Origin: Gemmatimonadota bacterium | GTDB taxonomy: Bacteria > JAAXHH01 | Length of the DNA: 64,000 bases | Direction: 5' to 3' | Assembly (NCBI GenBank): GCA_009841265.1 | Contig: VXMB01000009.1 | Location: 1,037,911 to 1,101,910, forward strand | Part shown: positions 42,626 through 50,897 of the stretch, one piece after another | Layout: each line of letters starts with the position of its first letter | Position numbering within the stretch: position 1 is the first letter of the stretch | Notes under the pieces: generated by a model | Database searches by the model: none | Seen by the model: the letters and a program-made list of their open reading frames with translations, nothing else | What the model was told of the DNA's origin: nothing | Position numbers and translations under genes: made by a program

Positions 42626-43417
42626 ATGCACCCATTCGAAGCCCTGCAAGTACCCGCCGGAAGCGTAGGCATCCACTGGTTCGGACAGAGCTCTTTCGGT
42701 CTGAAGCATCCGGACGGCACGGTGATCCAGGTCGATCCATATTACCCCCGGGAAAGGCCCGCGGACCGCTTCGTCCATGCCCGGCCGCCGCTGGACGAAG
42801 GGACCCTGAATACCGACTTCGTGCTCCTGACCCACAACCACGGCGATCACACCTGCCTGGAATCTCTGGGGCGCCTGGCGGCCGCCTTTCCGGATGTCCG
42901 CTACGTGGGACCGATCGAGAGCACTGACGCATTGAAGGAAGCGGGGCTGACCGCCGGGAACATGACGGTCGTCACGGCCGGCGACACCGCTGAAATGGGG
43001 TCCGCGAAGGCGCACACGGTGTGGGCCAAGCCTCCGGCGGGCCTGCCCGACGACGGCATCGCGCCGCCCGACGTGCAGCACCTGGGTTACGTCGTCGAAA
43101 TCGGACCGGTCCGCGTCTATATCTCCGGCGATCCGGTCAACACCTTCGCCGACCACGAGTCCCTGCTTGCGCCGGTTCGGGACCTGCGGCCGCAGATCGG
43201 GTTTCTGACCAATCACCCGAACGAGGGCGAATTCCCCTTCTTCGAAGGATCGGCCCGCATTGCGGTTTCCCTGGGCCTGAAGACCGCCGTGCCCGCCCAT
43301 TATGCCTGTTTCGTCGCGCGGGATTACGATCCGCGGGAATGGGCTGCCCATCTGCCGGAAGGCGGGCCGGAACCCCTGATCATTCCGTACAACCAGTCCA
43401 TGGTGTACAGCCCCTGA
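42626..43417 (+). CDS. MBL-fold metal-dependent hydrolase (UlaG-like)
   Basis: 263 residues. Metallo-beta-lactamase fold: IHWFGQSSFGLKHPDGTVIQVDPYY at the start, the metal motif LLTHNHGDHTCLESL (HxHxDH), VYISGDPVN (Asp) and a late His in VPAHYACF. The opening strand and Asp region resemble UlaG/L-ascorbate-6-phosphate lactonase-type and N-acyl-phosphatidylethanolamine phospholipase-like members that act on lactones or phosphoesters. GAAAGGA lies ten bases upstream of the ATG. The gene is 162 bases upstream of an enolase-superfamily gene, with a 10-bp tandem repeat between. Confidence 0.9.
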   Translation: MHPFEALQVPAGSVGIHWFGQSSFGLKHPDGTVIQVDPYYPRERPADRFVHARPPLDEGTLNTDFVLLTHNHGDHTCLESLGRLAAAFPDVRYVGPIESTDALKEAGLTAGNMTVVTAGDTAEMGSAKAHTVWAKPPAGLPDDGIAPPDVQHLGYVVEIGPVRVYISGDPVNTFADHESLLAPVRDLRPQIGFLTNHPNEGEFPFFEGSARIAVSLGLKTAVPAHYACFVARDYDPREWAAHLPEGGPEPLIIPYNQSMVYSP

Positions 43418-43441
43418 GACCGGTTATAATCCGGTGCTCAT

Positions 43442-43525
43442 GGGGTCGCGGCGGGTCGTGGCGGGTCGCGGCGGGTCGCGGCGGGTCGCGGCGGACCGCA
43501 GCGAGTAGCGGCGAGTCGTGGCGGA
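43442..43525 (+). repeat. Eight-unit 10-bp tandem repeat
   Basis: About eight head-to-tail copies of a GGGTCGCGGC unit, the first five nearly identical and the later ones drifting (GGACCGCAGC, GAGTAGCGGC, GAGTCGTGGC). The array fills most of the gap between the MBL gene and the enolase-superfamily gene. Ten bases per turn would put each unit on one face of the helix. Confidence 0.9.
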
Positions 43526-43579
43526 CCTTCTCGATTCCCCGGACCGCGGTGAATCCCGGCGTATAGAGAAGCACGTGCC

Positions 43580-44677
43580 ATGCGCATAACCGGCATCAAA
43601 CTCGACGCGGTAGACGTGAACGGACAGCATCACTGGGTGTTCGTGCACGTCCGGACCGACGATGGCGTGGACGGATTGGGTGAGCTCAATCCCTCGGCGC
43701 CGAGGCAGGCGGTCCTGGCCGCGTTGCGGGAAATCGAGCACGAGGTCGTCGGGAAGGATCCCCGACGGATCGAACAACTGACCGCGCAGTTGAAACCTCG
43801 ACCTGAGGATCGGCCCGCGGTGCACGCCCTGTGCGCATTCGAACAGGGGCTATGGGACATCCTGGGGAAGTCACTGGACGTCCCGGTACACGACCTGCTC
43901 GGAGGCAGGTGCCGCGACAGCATCCCCGTTTACGCCAATGTCACGCGGGCCGCGCTGGAGGGCACGCCGGACGACTTCGTCCACCAGGCCTCGGGCGCCG
44001 TCTCAGACGGACACACCGCGGTGAAGATCGCGCCCTTCGACGGCCGATTCGGCGACGGCAACACGCTGATCGACCACGGACTGGAGTGCGTGCACGCCGT
44101 GCGGGAAGCTATCGGCCCGGATATCGACCTGCTCCTCGACTGCTACGGTCGTTTCTCGCTGGATGAAGCCCGACGGATCGTGGATGGACTGCGCGGGGTC
44201 GAACTGTACTGGCTTGAGGAGCCGGTGGGGGAGCGGGACCTGGAAGGCTATCGGCAAATCAGAAAGGAAACCGGGTGGCGTATCGCCGGCGGAGAACGGG
44301 CCATGCTCATCGAAGGATGCTGGCCCCTCTTCGACGCCGAAGCCATGGACGTCCTCATGCCCGACGTCACAATCGCGGGCGGCATCGGCGAACTCAAGAA
44401 GATCGCCTCCATCGCCGAAAGCAGGGGGCAGTTGACCGCGCCGCACGGCCCCTTCGGTCCGGTTGCGGTTGCGGCCCACGTACAGATCATGGCTTCTCAT
44501 CCCGGATTTCTCATTCTCGAGTACGCCTGGGGACAGGTGCCCTGGCGCGAAGGACTCGTAACGCCCGAGGAACAGGTGGAAAACGGCCGGATCGATGTCC
44601 CCGGGCGCCCGGGCCTCGGCCTGTGCCTGGACCCCGCTGTCGTGGAGGAAAACCGCGTGGACCCGGCGGCGGCCTGA
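43580..44677 (+). CDS. Enolase-superfamily (mandelate racemase/muconate lactonizing type) enzyme
   Basis: 365 residues with the N-terminal lid MRITGIKLDAVDVNGQHHWVFVHVRTDDGVDGLGE and the barrel ligands LLLDCYGRFS (Asp), YWLEEPVGERD (Glu), RIAGGERAM (Glu) and APHGPFGPV (His). It differs from the galactonate dehydratase-like enzyme at 30606-31709: the second-strand acid/base is on an Asp-Cys-Tyr-Gly sequence instead of DFH, so it is a separate subgroup, substrate unknown. It is followed after 145 bases by a DHDPS-family lyase, and together they may carry dehydration and retro-aldol steps on a sugar acid. Confidence 0.92.
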   Translation: MRITGIKLDAVDVNGQHHWVFVHVRTDDGVDGLGELNPSAPRQAVLAALREIEHEVVGKDPRRIEQLTAQLKPRPEDRPAVHALCAFEQGLWDILGKSLDVPVHDLLGGRCRDSIPVYANVTRAALEGTPDDFVHQASGAVSDGHTAVKIAPFDGRFGDGNTLIDHGLECVHAVREAIGPDIDLLLDCYGRFSLDEARRIVDGLRGVELYWLEEPVGERDLEGYRQIRKETGWRIAGGERAMLIEGCWPLFDAEAMDVLMPDVTIAGGIGELKKIASIAESRGQLTAPHGPFGPVAVAAHVQIMASHPGFLILEYAWGQVPWREGLVTPEEQVENGRIDVPGRPGLGLCLDPAVVEENRVDPAAA

Positions 44678-44699
44678 GTCAAGGCCGGCGGCGGCCTGA
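44663..44699 (+). repeat. Exact 15-bp duplication of the gene end with stop codon
   Basis: CCGGCGGCGGCCTGA ends the enolase-superfamily gene (44663-44677) and recurs exactly at 44685-44699, 22 bases later, each time followed by (G)TCAA. The second TGA is out of frame. Confidence 0.85.
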
Positions 44700-44822
44700 T
44701 CAACGGCCATCCGTTGTAGGGTCACACGATCCCGGTACACCGGCCCCACGACCGCAGATCACACAACTCGCCGATTCCGCGACCGCCGGTTCGACAGTCA
44801 CTACCCGAAAGGAAACTGATCC

Positions 44823-45755
44823 ATGCATACCGAAGCCCTGTACGACACGCTCGATTCCGTCACCGCGATTCCCATCGTACCCTTCCGCGGCGGTACCATA
44901 GACTTAGGCGGCCACCGAAGGAACATCAGGTACCTGATGGAGAACAACCATCTCGATGGCAGCAGAAAGCGCGTGATCGGGATCGCGGGCACGAGCCTGA
45001 TCCACCACTTCTCCTTCGAGGACCAGATGCGGGTCATCGAGGCCACCGGGGAAGAGATGGGGGAAGACGGGTTCCTGATGTCCGGCATCGTGCCGAATCC
45101 CCTTTCCCAGGCTGAGGAACTCGTTCGCGGTCAGTCGGCCTTTCCCCGTCCGCCGGACATCTACCTCATCATGCCGCTCACCGGCGTGGCCGACCACGAG
45201 GCGACTTACGATGACTACATGGCCTTCGCCGAGCGGCTGGGTACGGATTGCGACGCCCGCTTCCTGCTGTACATGCGGTCCGCGGACTACGTGAACCCGA
45301 TCATCCGGCTGGTAAAGGACTCTCCGCACATGGTCGGCGTCAAGGTGGGTACCAGCGAAGAAGAAGTCGCCCCGCTCATAGAAGGCATCGGCGACGACGG
45401 CATCGTCATGTGGGGGATCGGAGATCGGAGCACCCGGGCCGCCGAACTGGGCACCCGGGGGCACACTTCGGGCACGGCCATCGTCGCCGCCCGCTCCGCC
45501 GACGAGATCAACAACGCCCAGCGACGTGGAGATTACGCGAACTCGGCCGCCGTAGAAGCCCTCATCGCAGACCTCGAACACCTGCGTTTCATGAACGGCC
45601 GGCAGTACAACTATTCGGCTGTGGTGGAAGCGATGATCATCGGGGGCTGGGAGGATGTTGCGGCGGGCGAGGGCGGTCCCTTCAATCCTCGGGTGCCGCG
45701 GGACATCGCCGCCCGCGTGGCCGACGCGGTGGAGCCGCTGCGGGCCTACCACTAG
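44823..45755 (+). CDS. Dihydrodipicolinate synthase/N-acetylneuraminate lyase family protein
   Basis: 310 residues of the class I aldolase DapA/NanA family: TAIPIVPFRGGTIDLGGHRRNIRYLMENN at the start, the FLMSGIVPNPLSQAEE strand region, and the Schiff-base Lys in PHMVGVKVGTSEEE. The usual GTTGE motif near the start reads IAGTSLIHH here, so it is a divergent subgroup, not lysine biosynthesis. It would make or cleave a 2-oxo acid through a Lys imine. It follows the enolase-superfamily gene and precedes a convergent OPT-like transporter. Confidence 0.86.
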   Translation: MHTEALYDTLDSVTAIPIVPFRGGTIDLGGHRRNIRYLMENNHLDGSRKRVIGIAGTSLIHHFSFEDQMRVIEATGEEMGEDGFLMSGIVPNPLSQAEELVRGQSAFPRPPDIYLIMPLTGVADHEATYDDYMAFAERLGTDCDARFLLYMRSADYVNPIIRLVKDSPHMVGVKVGTSEEEVAPLIEGIGDDGIVMWGIGDRSTRAAELGTRGHTSGTAIVAARSADEINNAQRRGDYANSAAVEALIADLEHLRFMNGRQYNYSAVVEAMIIGGWEDVAAGEGGPFNPRVPRDIAARVADAVEPLRAYH

Positions 45756-45775
45756 GCGACCGGTTCCGGATTCCC

Positions 45776-47800
45776 TCAATACACGATCTGCGAAATCGCC
45801 TTGGAGATCAGCGCGATGGCGATGGCGATCATGCCTATGAGTCCAATGCCGGCCCCGTAGCCGGCCAGCACAATGGGCACGTACGACATCCATTTCTCTT
45901 CGCCGAAGCGCTTGGTGAAGTAGTAGCGCCCCAGGATCGCGCCGAAGAAGGTGGGCAGGGTCTGCCAGAGCGGCATGGCCATGCCGCCGACCAGGCCGTA
46001 GAAGAAGAGAGGCGAGCCGCCCACCAGCGTAATCAGGCCGAAAAGTCCTCCCGTGATGCCCAGGCCGGCGATAATGTACTCGATCTTGATGATATCGAAG
46101 ATGAACGTGATGCCGCCGGGCAGGGTGGACTTCACCCATATGGTCCGCATGGCCGCGTTGAGGGGCCACATCTTCTGCACGTAGGGATAGGCCGAGGACG
46201 GGATGGGGTTGAGTTTCCACACAAGCGAATAGAAGATGAAGCTGCAGACGAACATCAGGATGGTGGTCACCGCGGTCAGCTTGACCACGCTGCCGAAGGT
46301 CGTCTTGGTGAGGTCGAGCTGCTTGAAGGTCTCGGCCACCTTCCCGTGCTCGAAGATCGGTATCGGCGCGAACCACACGTCGACGCCCCGGTAACCGGAC
46401 AGCAGGAACGAAGCTTCCTTGACGAAGGGGAAGGAGGTGCCGTAGGGCGAACCCGTGATGCCGATCATCCGGGCCCCGATGTAGGAAAACACCGGCGACC
46501 AGAGGAATCCGAAGATGACGCTGATCCACCACGGAAAATCGGGGATCAGGATGTAGAGGATGACCACGAAGCCCGTCGTGCTGACGAACCAGAAGATGAA
46601 GACGAGCCAGATCGGCAGGTCGCCCCGGCCCTTCGGCGTCGGCTGCACCTGCGTTTCACGGTTGGGATCTTCCCGCCGCTCCCGGTTGGATTTCAGAATG
46701 GCCCGGATGGTCGCAGTGAAACCCACGATGCCGATGACGAGGGAGGCGCCGATGGTGAAGCTGAGCCAGAAATCGATGTTGTTGGATATCTGCGTCGGGA
46801 TGAGCGACATCCCGGGCTCCCAGGTGGTCAGGATGCCGTTGTGGTAGAGGAGCGGATTGGCGACCAGCGCGATCGCAGCCGACGACACGAATGTACCGAT
46901 CACGACCCAGTAGGGCAGGACGAACCCGGCAAGGAGCGTGCCGAGATCGGTGCCGATGCCCACCATAGTCGCCGGCAGCACTTCCCGGAGACTGGTGGTG
47001 AAATCGATGAAGGGAATAGGCAATATGGTGATGGGCGTGACCAGGAAGGTGCTGGACAGGATGGGGATCATCACGTACAGGAGTCCCCACGATACGCCGA
47101 TCACGGACCCGATGCTGAACGCCCGCCATCGCCAGCCCTCCCGGTTCTGCGACGTTTCGGCCAGCGCCGTGGCACCGCCAGCGTGCACCCGCGCCAGGGG
47201 GAAGGTCAGCCGTTCCACGTCGTTGGTGACCCGGAAGAGGATGTACCCCATCGAGTAGGAATTGACGGCGAAGAGTAGCGTCACCGCGGTGAGGACGAGG
47301 ACGGGGACGAACCAGTCCATGTGGAAGAAGGTCCGGCTTGCCATCGCGGTGGAATCGAGCGTCGGAACGACCCAGGTGGGGATCAGCGTGGCGATGCCCG
47401 TGGCTTCCGGGGACTGCTTGTAGTACTGCTCCCAGATCAGGTGGGCGAAGGGGCCGCCGGTGATGCCCGTGTTCATGGCGTTCCCCGCGGCGGCCAGCCC
47501 GGCCGCGGCCCAGTACAGGATCATGATTTCCTGCCGGGTCATCTTGACGAGGGACCGCTTGGCGATCTCGAGGAACAGGATGACGGTGACCCAGTCCGCC
47601 GCGCCGGTCTGCCCGCCCGTCACCAGGCTGAGGTAGATCGATCCCGGCAGCATGATGAACCCGACGAACAGGCAGGCCCAGATCGTCTTCAGGTTGAATC
47701 CCGGCAGGTAGGGTTCGTCCGCTTCGCCGAACAAAGCGGTATCCGGATTCTGGTACTGCTCCGGACTGTCTTCCCTCTGTTCCTCTTCACGGACGGACAA
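45776..47800 (-). CDS. OPT-like multi-pass membrane transporter
   Basis: 674 residues with about 14-16 membrane segments spread along the sequence (for example TIWACLFVGFIMLPGSIYLSLV near residue 38 and a Gly/Ile-rich last helix GAGIGLIGMIAIAIALI). A large cytoplasmic linker with NRERREDPNRETQ splits the halves. The layout and the motif-rich helices look like the oligopeptide-transporter (OPT) superfamily and its bacterial relatives, which import peptides or metal chelates; the assignment is from overall layout, not a decisive motif. The start is TTG 47800 with a perfect AGGAGG seven bases upstream, and a promoter lies at 47933-47960. Confidence 0.75.
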   Translation of the reverse strand: MSVREEEQREDSPEQYQNPDTALFGEADEPYLPGFNLKTIWACLFVGFIMLPGSIYLSLVTGGQTGAADWVTVILFLEIAKRSLVKMTRQEIMILYWAAAGLAAAGNAMNTGITGGPFAHLIWEQYYKQSPEATGIATLIPTWVVPTLDSTAMASRTFFHMDWFVPVLVLTAVTLLFAVNSYSMGYILFRVTNDVERLTFPLARVHAGGATALAETSQNREGWRWRAFSIGSVIGVSWGLLYVMIPILSSTFLVTPITILPIPFIDFTTSLREVLPATMVGIGTDLGTLLAGFVLPYWVVIGTFVSSAAIALVANPLLYHNGILTTWEPGMSLIPTQISNNIDFWLSFTIGASLVIGIVGFTATIRAILKSNRERREDPNRETQVQPTPKGRGDLPIWLVFIFWFVSTTGFVVILYILIPDFPWWISVIFGFLWSPVFSYIGARMIGITGSPYGTSFPFVKEASFLLSGYRGVDVWFAPIPIFEHGKVAETFKQLDLTKTTFGSVVKLTAVTTILMFVCSFIFYSLVWKLNPIPSSAYPYVQKMWPLNAAMRTIWVKSTLPGGITFIFDIIKIEYIIAGLGITGGLFGLITLVGGSPLFFYGLVGGMAMPLWQTLPTFFGAILGRYYFTKRFGEEKWMSYVPIVLAGYGAGIGLIGMIAIAIALISKAISQIVY

Positions 47801-47932
47801 CGCGGGCCTCCTGAAGCGGTACTGCCGTTAAATCACGCAACATGTTGTACGCCAAGTAGATACAATGTATTCACATCGACGCTGATTGTGGGGGATTCAC
47901 CAGTTACCGCATGCTCGGATAACAAGTCTGAC

Positions 47933-47960
47933 AAGATAGGACGCCTCCTACACCTGTCAA
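47933..47960 (-). promoter_or_regulatory. Sigma70-like promoter for the OPT-like transporter gene
   Basis: Reading the minus strand, a perfect TTGACA (47960-47955) and TATCTT (47938-47933) are 16 bases apart, giving a 5' leader of about 125 bases before the TTG start at 47800. It lies in the gap between recD2 and the transporter. Confidence 0.45.
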
Positions 47961-47981
47961 GTTGTATTTCGTGGCCGAACC

Positions 47982-50207
47982 TCACGGCGAAAGGCCCTGA
48001 AGACCCGGTAGGCTTTCCGTCCGGTCGCCGATCAATTCGCCCAGCGCATCCCGCAGCCCCGTATAACGCTCGACGACCCGGTTGTTCTTCACCGCGATGG
48101 CGAGGGCCTTGGGCGTGCCGATGAGGACGGCCAACGCCCGGGCCCGGGTCAGCGCAGTATACAACAGGTTCCGCTGCAGCATGATGTAGTGGGTGCTGTA
48201 GAGCGGCAGGATGATTGCGGGATACTCGGACCCCTGGCTCTTGTGCACGCTGATGGCGTAGGCCAGGACCAACTCATCCAGTTCGCCGTAGTCGTACCGG
48301 ATGGATTCCTGGAAGGAGATGTCCACGGCCTGGTCGTCCGGATCGATGTGCGTGATGCGTCCAATGTCGCCGTTGAAGGTCATTTTCCCGTAGTTGTTCC
48401 GCGTCTGCAGCACCTTGTCGCCCACGCGCAGTTCCCGGTCGCCCCGCTTCAACGAGGCGCCCGACGGGTTCAGCACCTGCTGGAGCTTCTGGTTGAGCTG
48501 GTCCACGCCGATATCGCCGCGGTACATGGGGGTGAGTACCTGGATGTCGTTGAAGGGATCGAGGCCGTACTTGCGTGGCAGGCGGTCTGTCAACAGCTCG
48601 GTGATCTGTTCCGCGCCGGCCGCGGGGTCGGGCTCGTTGATGAAGAAGAAATCGCCCTGGTTCCTGTTCTTCGTGTCCGGCATTTCGCCGCGGTTCACCC
48701 GATGGGCGTTCATCACGATGCTGCTCTCCCGGGCCTGGCGGAAGATCTCGGTCAGGCGGACCACCGGGAGACGGCCGGCGTCTATCATGTCCCGGAGGAC
48801 GTTGCCTGCCCCCACGGAAGGCAACTGGTCGACATCGCCCACCATGATGAAGCGGGCTGACGTCTTCACGGCCCGCAGCACGGCGTTCATCAGGACCGTA
48901 TCCACCATGGAGGACTCGTCGAGGATGACCAGGTCGGCTTCCAGCCTGTTGTCCTGGTCGCGGCCGAACTCCATGAGCCCCGGGTTGAACTCGAGCAGCC
49001 GGTGGATGGTTTTCGCCTCGGCGCCGGTCACCTCGGACAGCCGCTTCGCGGCCCGGCCCGTCGGCGCGGCCAGCAGCACCTTCGCTCCCACGCGGTTGAA
49101 CAGGTAGACGATGCCCTGCACGCAGGTGGTCTTGCCGGTCCCCGGACCGCCGGTAATCGCCAGGACGCTCCGGGATGCCGAGGTGTGTATCGCCTCGCGC
49201 TGTTCCGTGTTGAATACGATACTGCGTTCTCTTTCGATGTGCAGGATGTGTTCGTCGATTCGTTCGGGGGGCGGCGGGGTGCGGGGATGGTCGACCAGGC
49301 GTGCGATGTGCCGCGCGATGCCCTGCTCGGCGTAGTAAAGGGGCTGGAGATAGACCCGGTCTTCGTTGCGAAGGACGACCTCGGTCCGGACCAGGGCGTC
49401 GATGCCGGACGGAATGGTATCGGCGTCGACCTCGAGCACGGCGGCGCTTTCCTCGGTGAGGGTTTCCAGGGGCACGAATACGTGACCGTCGTCGGCCTGC
49501 GCCTCCAGGACGTACCGGATGCCGGCCTCGACCCGGGCGGGTGCCCCGGGATCCACCCCCAGGTTCATGGCGATCTTGTCGGCGGTCTTGAAACCGACGC
49601 CCCAGATATCCGTGGACAGGCGGTACGGATTCTCCGTGACCTGCCTGATGGCCTCGTTGCCGTAGGCCTTGTAGATCTTCACCGCGTAGGCCATGCTGAC
49701 GTCGTGTCCGAGCAGGAACTGCATGACCTCCTGGATGTGCTTCTGTTCCTCCCAACCGGATCGGATGACGTCGATGGTCTTCTTCGCGATGCCCTTCACC
49801 TCGGACAGCCGGCCGGGCGTCTTCTCGATGACCTCGAGGGTGTCCTCGCCGAAGTGATCGACGATCATGGCGGCCTTGGCCGGACCCAGTCCCTTGATGA
49901 GTCCCGATCCCAGGTACTTTCGAATGCCGTCCGTGGTCGTGGGCTGGATCGATTTGGATTCGACGATCTTGAACTGCTTGCCGTACTGCTTGTGGGTTAC
50001 CCAGAACCCGGAGACTTCGACGCGCTCGCCCGGCGCGATCTTCGCCAGTTCGCCCGTGACGGTCAGCAGGCCGTCCCGCGTGGCCGCCCGCGCCAGGTTC
50101 TCGGTGGTCTTGCAGGCGTCCGTTTCGGCGCGCAGCCGCGCGACCGTGTAGCCGGTCTCCTCGCTCTGGTAGGTGATGCGCTCGATGGTACCGGTGAGTA
50201 TGTCCAT
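47982..50207 (-). CDS. recD2: RecD2-type ATP-dependent DNA helicase
   Basis: 741-residue superfamily 1B helicase. An N-terminal OB-like and helix-hairpin-helix part (1-320; GLIKGLGPAKAAMIVDHFG, TPGRLSEVKGIAKKTI) is followed by the motor: Walker A LAITGGPGTGKTTCV, motif II LVILDESSMVDTV, motif III GDVDQLPSVGAGNVLRDM, and C-terminal motifs V/VI including AYAISVHKSQGSEYPAI and LLYTALTRARALAVLIG. The N-terminal extension without RecBC marks RecD2, a 5'-3' helicase in stress and repair. It is not in an obvious operon; ndk lies 21 bases upstream on the same strand. Confidence 0.95.
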   Translation of the reverse strand: MDILTGTIERITYQSEETGYTVARLRAETDACKTTENLARAATRDGLLTVTGELAKIAPGERVEVSGFWVTHKQYGKQFKIVESKSIQPTTTDGIRKYLGSGLIKGLGPAKAAMIVDHFGEDTLEVIEKTPGRLSEVKGIAKKTIDVIRSGWEEQKHIQEVMQFLLGHDVSMAYAVKIYKAYGNEAIRQVTENPYRLSTDIWGVGFKTADKIAMNLGVDPGAPARVEAGIRYVLEAQADDGHVFVPLETLTEESAAVLEVDADTIPSGIDALVRTEVVLRNEDRVYLQPLYYAEQGIARHIARLVDHPRTPPPPERIDEHILHIERERSIVFNTEQREAIHTSASRSVLAITGGPGTGKTTCVQGIVYLFNRVGAKVLLAAPTGRAAKRLSEVTGAEAKTIHRLLEFNPGLMEFGRDQDNRLEADLVILDESSMVDTVLMNAVLRAVKTSARFIMVGDVDQLPSVGAGNVLRDMIDAGRLPVVRLTEIFRQARESSIVMNAHRVNRGEMPDTKNRNQGDFFFINEPDPAAGAEQITELLTDRLPRKYGLDPFNDIQVLTPMYRGDIGVDQLNQKLQQVLNPSGASLKRGDRELRVGDKVLQTRNNYGKMTFNGDIGRITHIDPDDQAVDISFQESIRYDYGELDELVLAYAISVHKSQGSEYPAIILPLYSTHYIMLQRNLLYTALTRARALAVLIGTPKALAIAVKNNRVVERYTGLRDALGELIGDRTESLPGLQGLSP

Positions 50208-50228
50208 GCCTGACCGGAGTAAAGGCGC

Positions 50229-50690
50229 CTAACGTTCGTCGCTGGCGTAGACGACGGCGTCTTCCGCCTTCGCGTAGGTAAACAGTTCATCCTCGGAGAA
50301 GAAGCGGGGCACTTCGTCCCGTGCCGTTTCCAGGGAGTCGGAAGCGTGCACAAGGTTGCACTGCACGCTCATGCCGAGATCGCCGCGTATAGTGCCCGGG
50401 GCGGCCTGCCTGGCGTTCGTCACGCCGCACAGGCCCCGCACGACGTCCACGGCGTCGACGCCTTCCAGGCACAGCGCCACGACCGGCGTTTCCTGCATGA
50501 AGGACTTGATTCGGGGGAAGAAGGGCTTGTCGGACAGGTGCGCGTAGTGTTCGTCCAGGATCCCGTCGGTCAACTGCATCATCTTGAGACCGGCGACCTT
50601 GAGCCCCTTGCTTTCGAAACGGCCGGCGATGAGGCCGATCATTCCGCGCTGCACGGCATCCGGCTTGATAAGAACAAGCGTTCGTTCCAC
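50229..50690 (-). CDS. ndk: Nucleoside-diphosphate kinase
   Basis: 153 residues. It starts MERTLVLIKPDAVQRGMIGLIAGRFE, has the family ARQAAPGTIRGDLG and the catalytic phospho-His115 in CNLVHASDSLETA. It transfers the gamma-phosphate from NTPs to NDPs. The start is GTG 50690 with AAAGGAG seven bases upstream. It precedes recD2 by 21 bases, so both are probably in one transcript. It diverges from purF. Confidence 0.97.
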   Translation of the reverse strand: MERTLVLIKPDAVQRGMIGLIAGRFESKGLKVAGLKMMQLTDGILDEHYAHLSDKPFFPRIKSFMQETPVVALCLEGVDAVDVVRGLCGVTNARQAAPGTIRGDLGMSVQCNLVHASDSLETARDEVPRFFSEDELFTYAKAEDAVVYASDER

Positions 50691-50830
50691 GGACTGATTC
50701 TCCTTTAAAAAGTGGGTCGGGGCAACGGATTTAAACCTCGTGCTTAGCCTCGTGCAATGTAGGCGGCGGCACCCGGAGTGTCAACGGAAATGCCCCCTTG
50801 GAAATTCGCCTCGATCACGTAAAAATGCGG

Positions 50831-50859
50831 TGGACATTTCCAGCTTCGGCGCATATAAT
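50831..50859 (+). promoter_or_regulatory. Sigma70-like promoter for purF
   Basis: TGGACA (50831-50836) and a perfect TATAAT (50854-50859) are exactly 17 bases apart, about 40 bases before the purF start at 50898. It is among the strongest-looking promoters in the window. Confidence 0.6.
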
Positions 50860-50897
50860 GTCGGTGGGCTTCATCAACATACAATCGGGGCAAGGCC

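Noticed and set aside
43442..43525. Possible CRISPR array
   Set aside because: Units are 10 bases with no spacers, and no cas genes are in the window.
48274..49755. A 493-codon open frame inside recD2 in another frame
   Set aside because: It is Arg/Gly/Pro-rich and lies wholly within recD2, whose helicase motifs are complete in the annotated frame.
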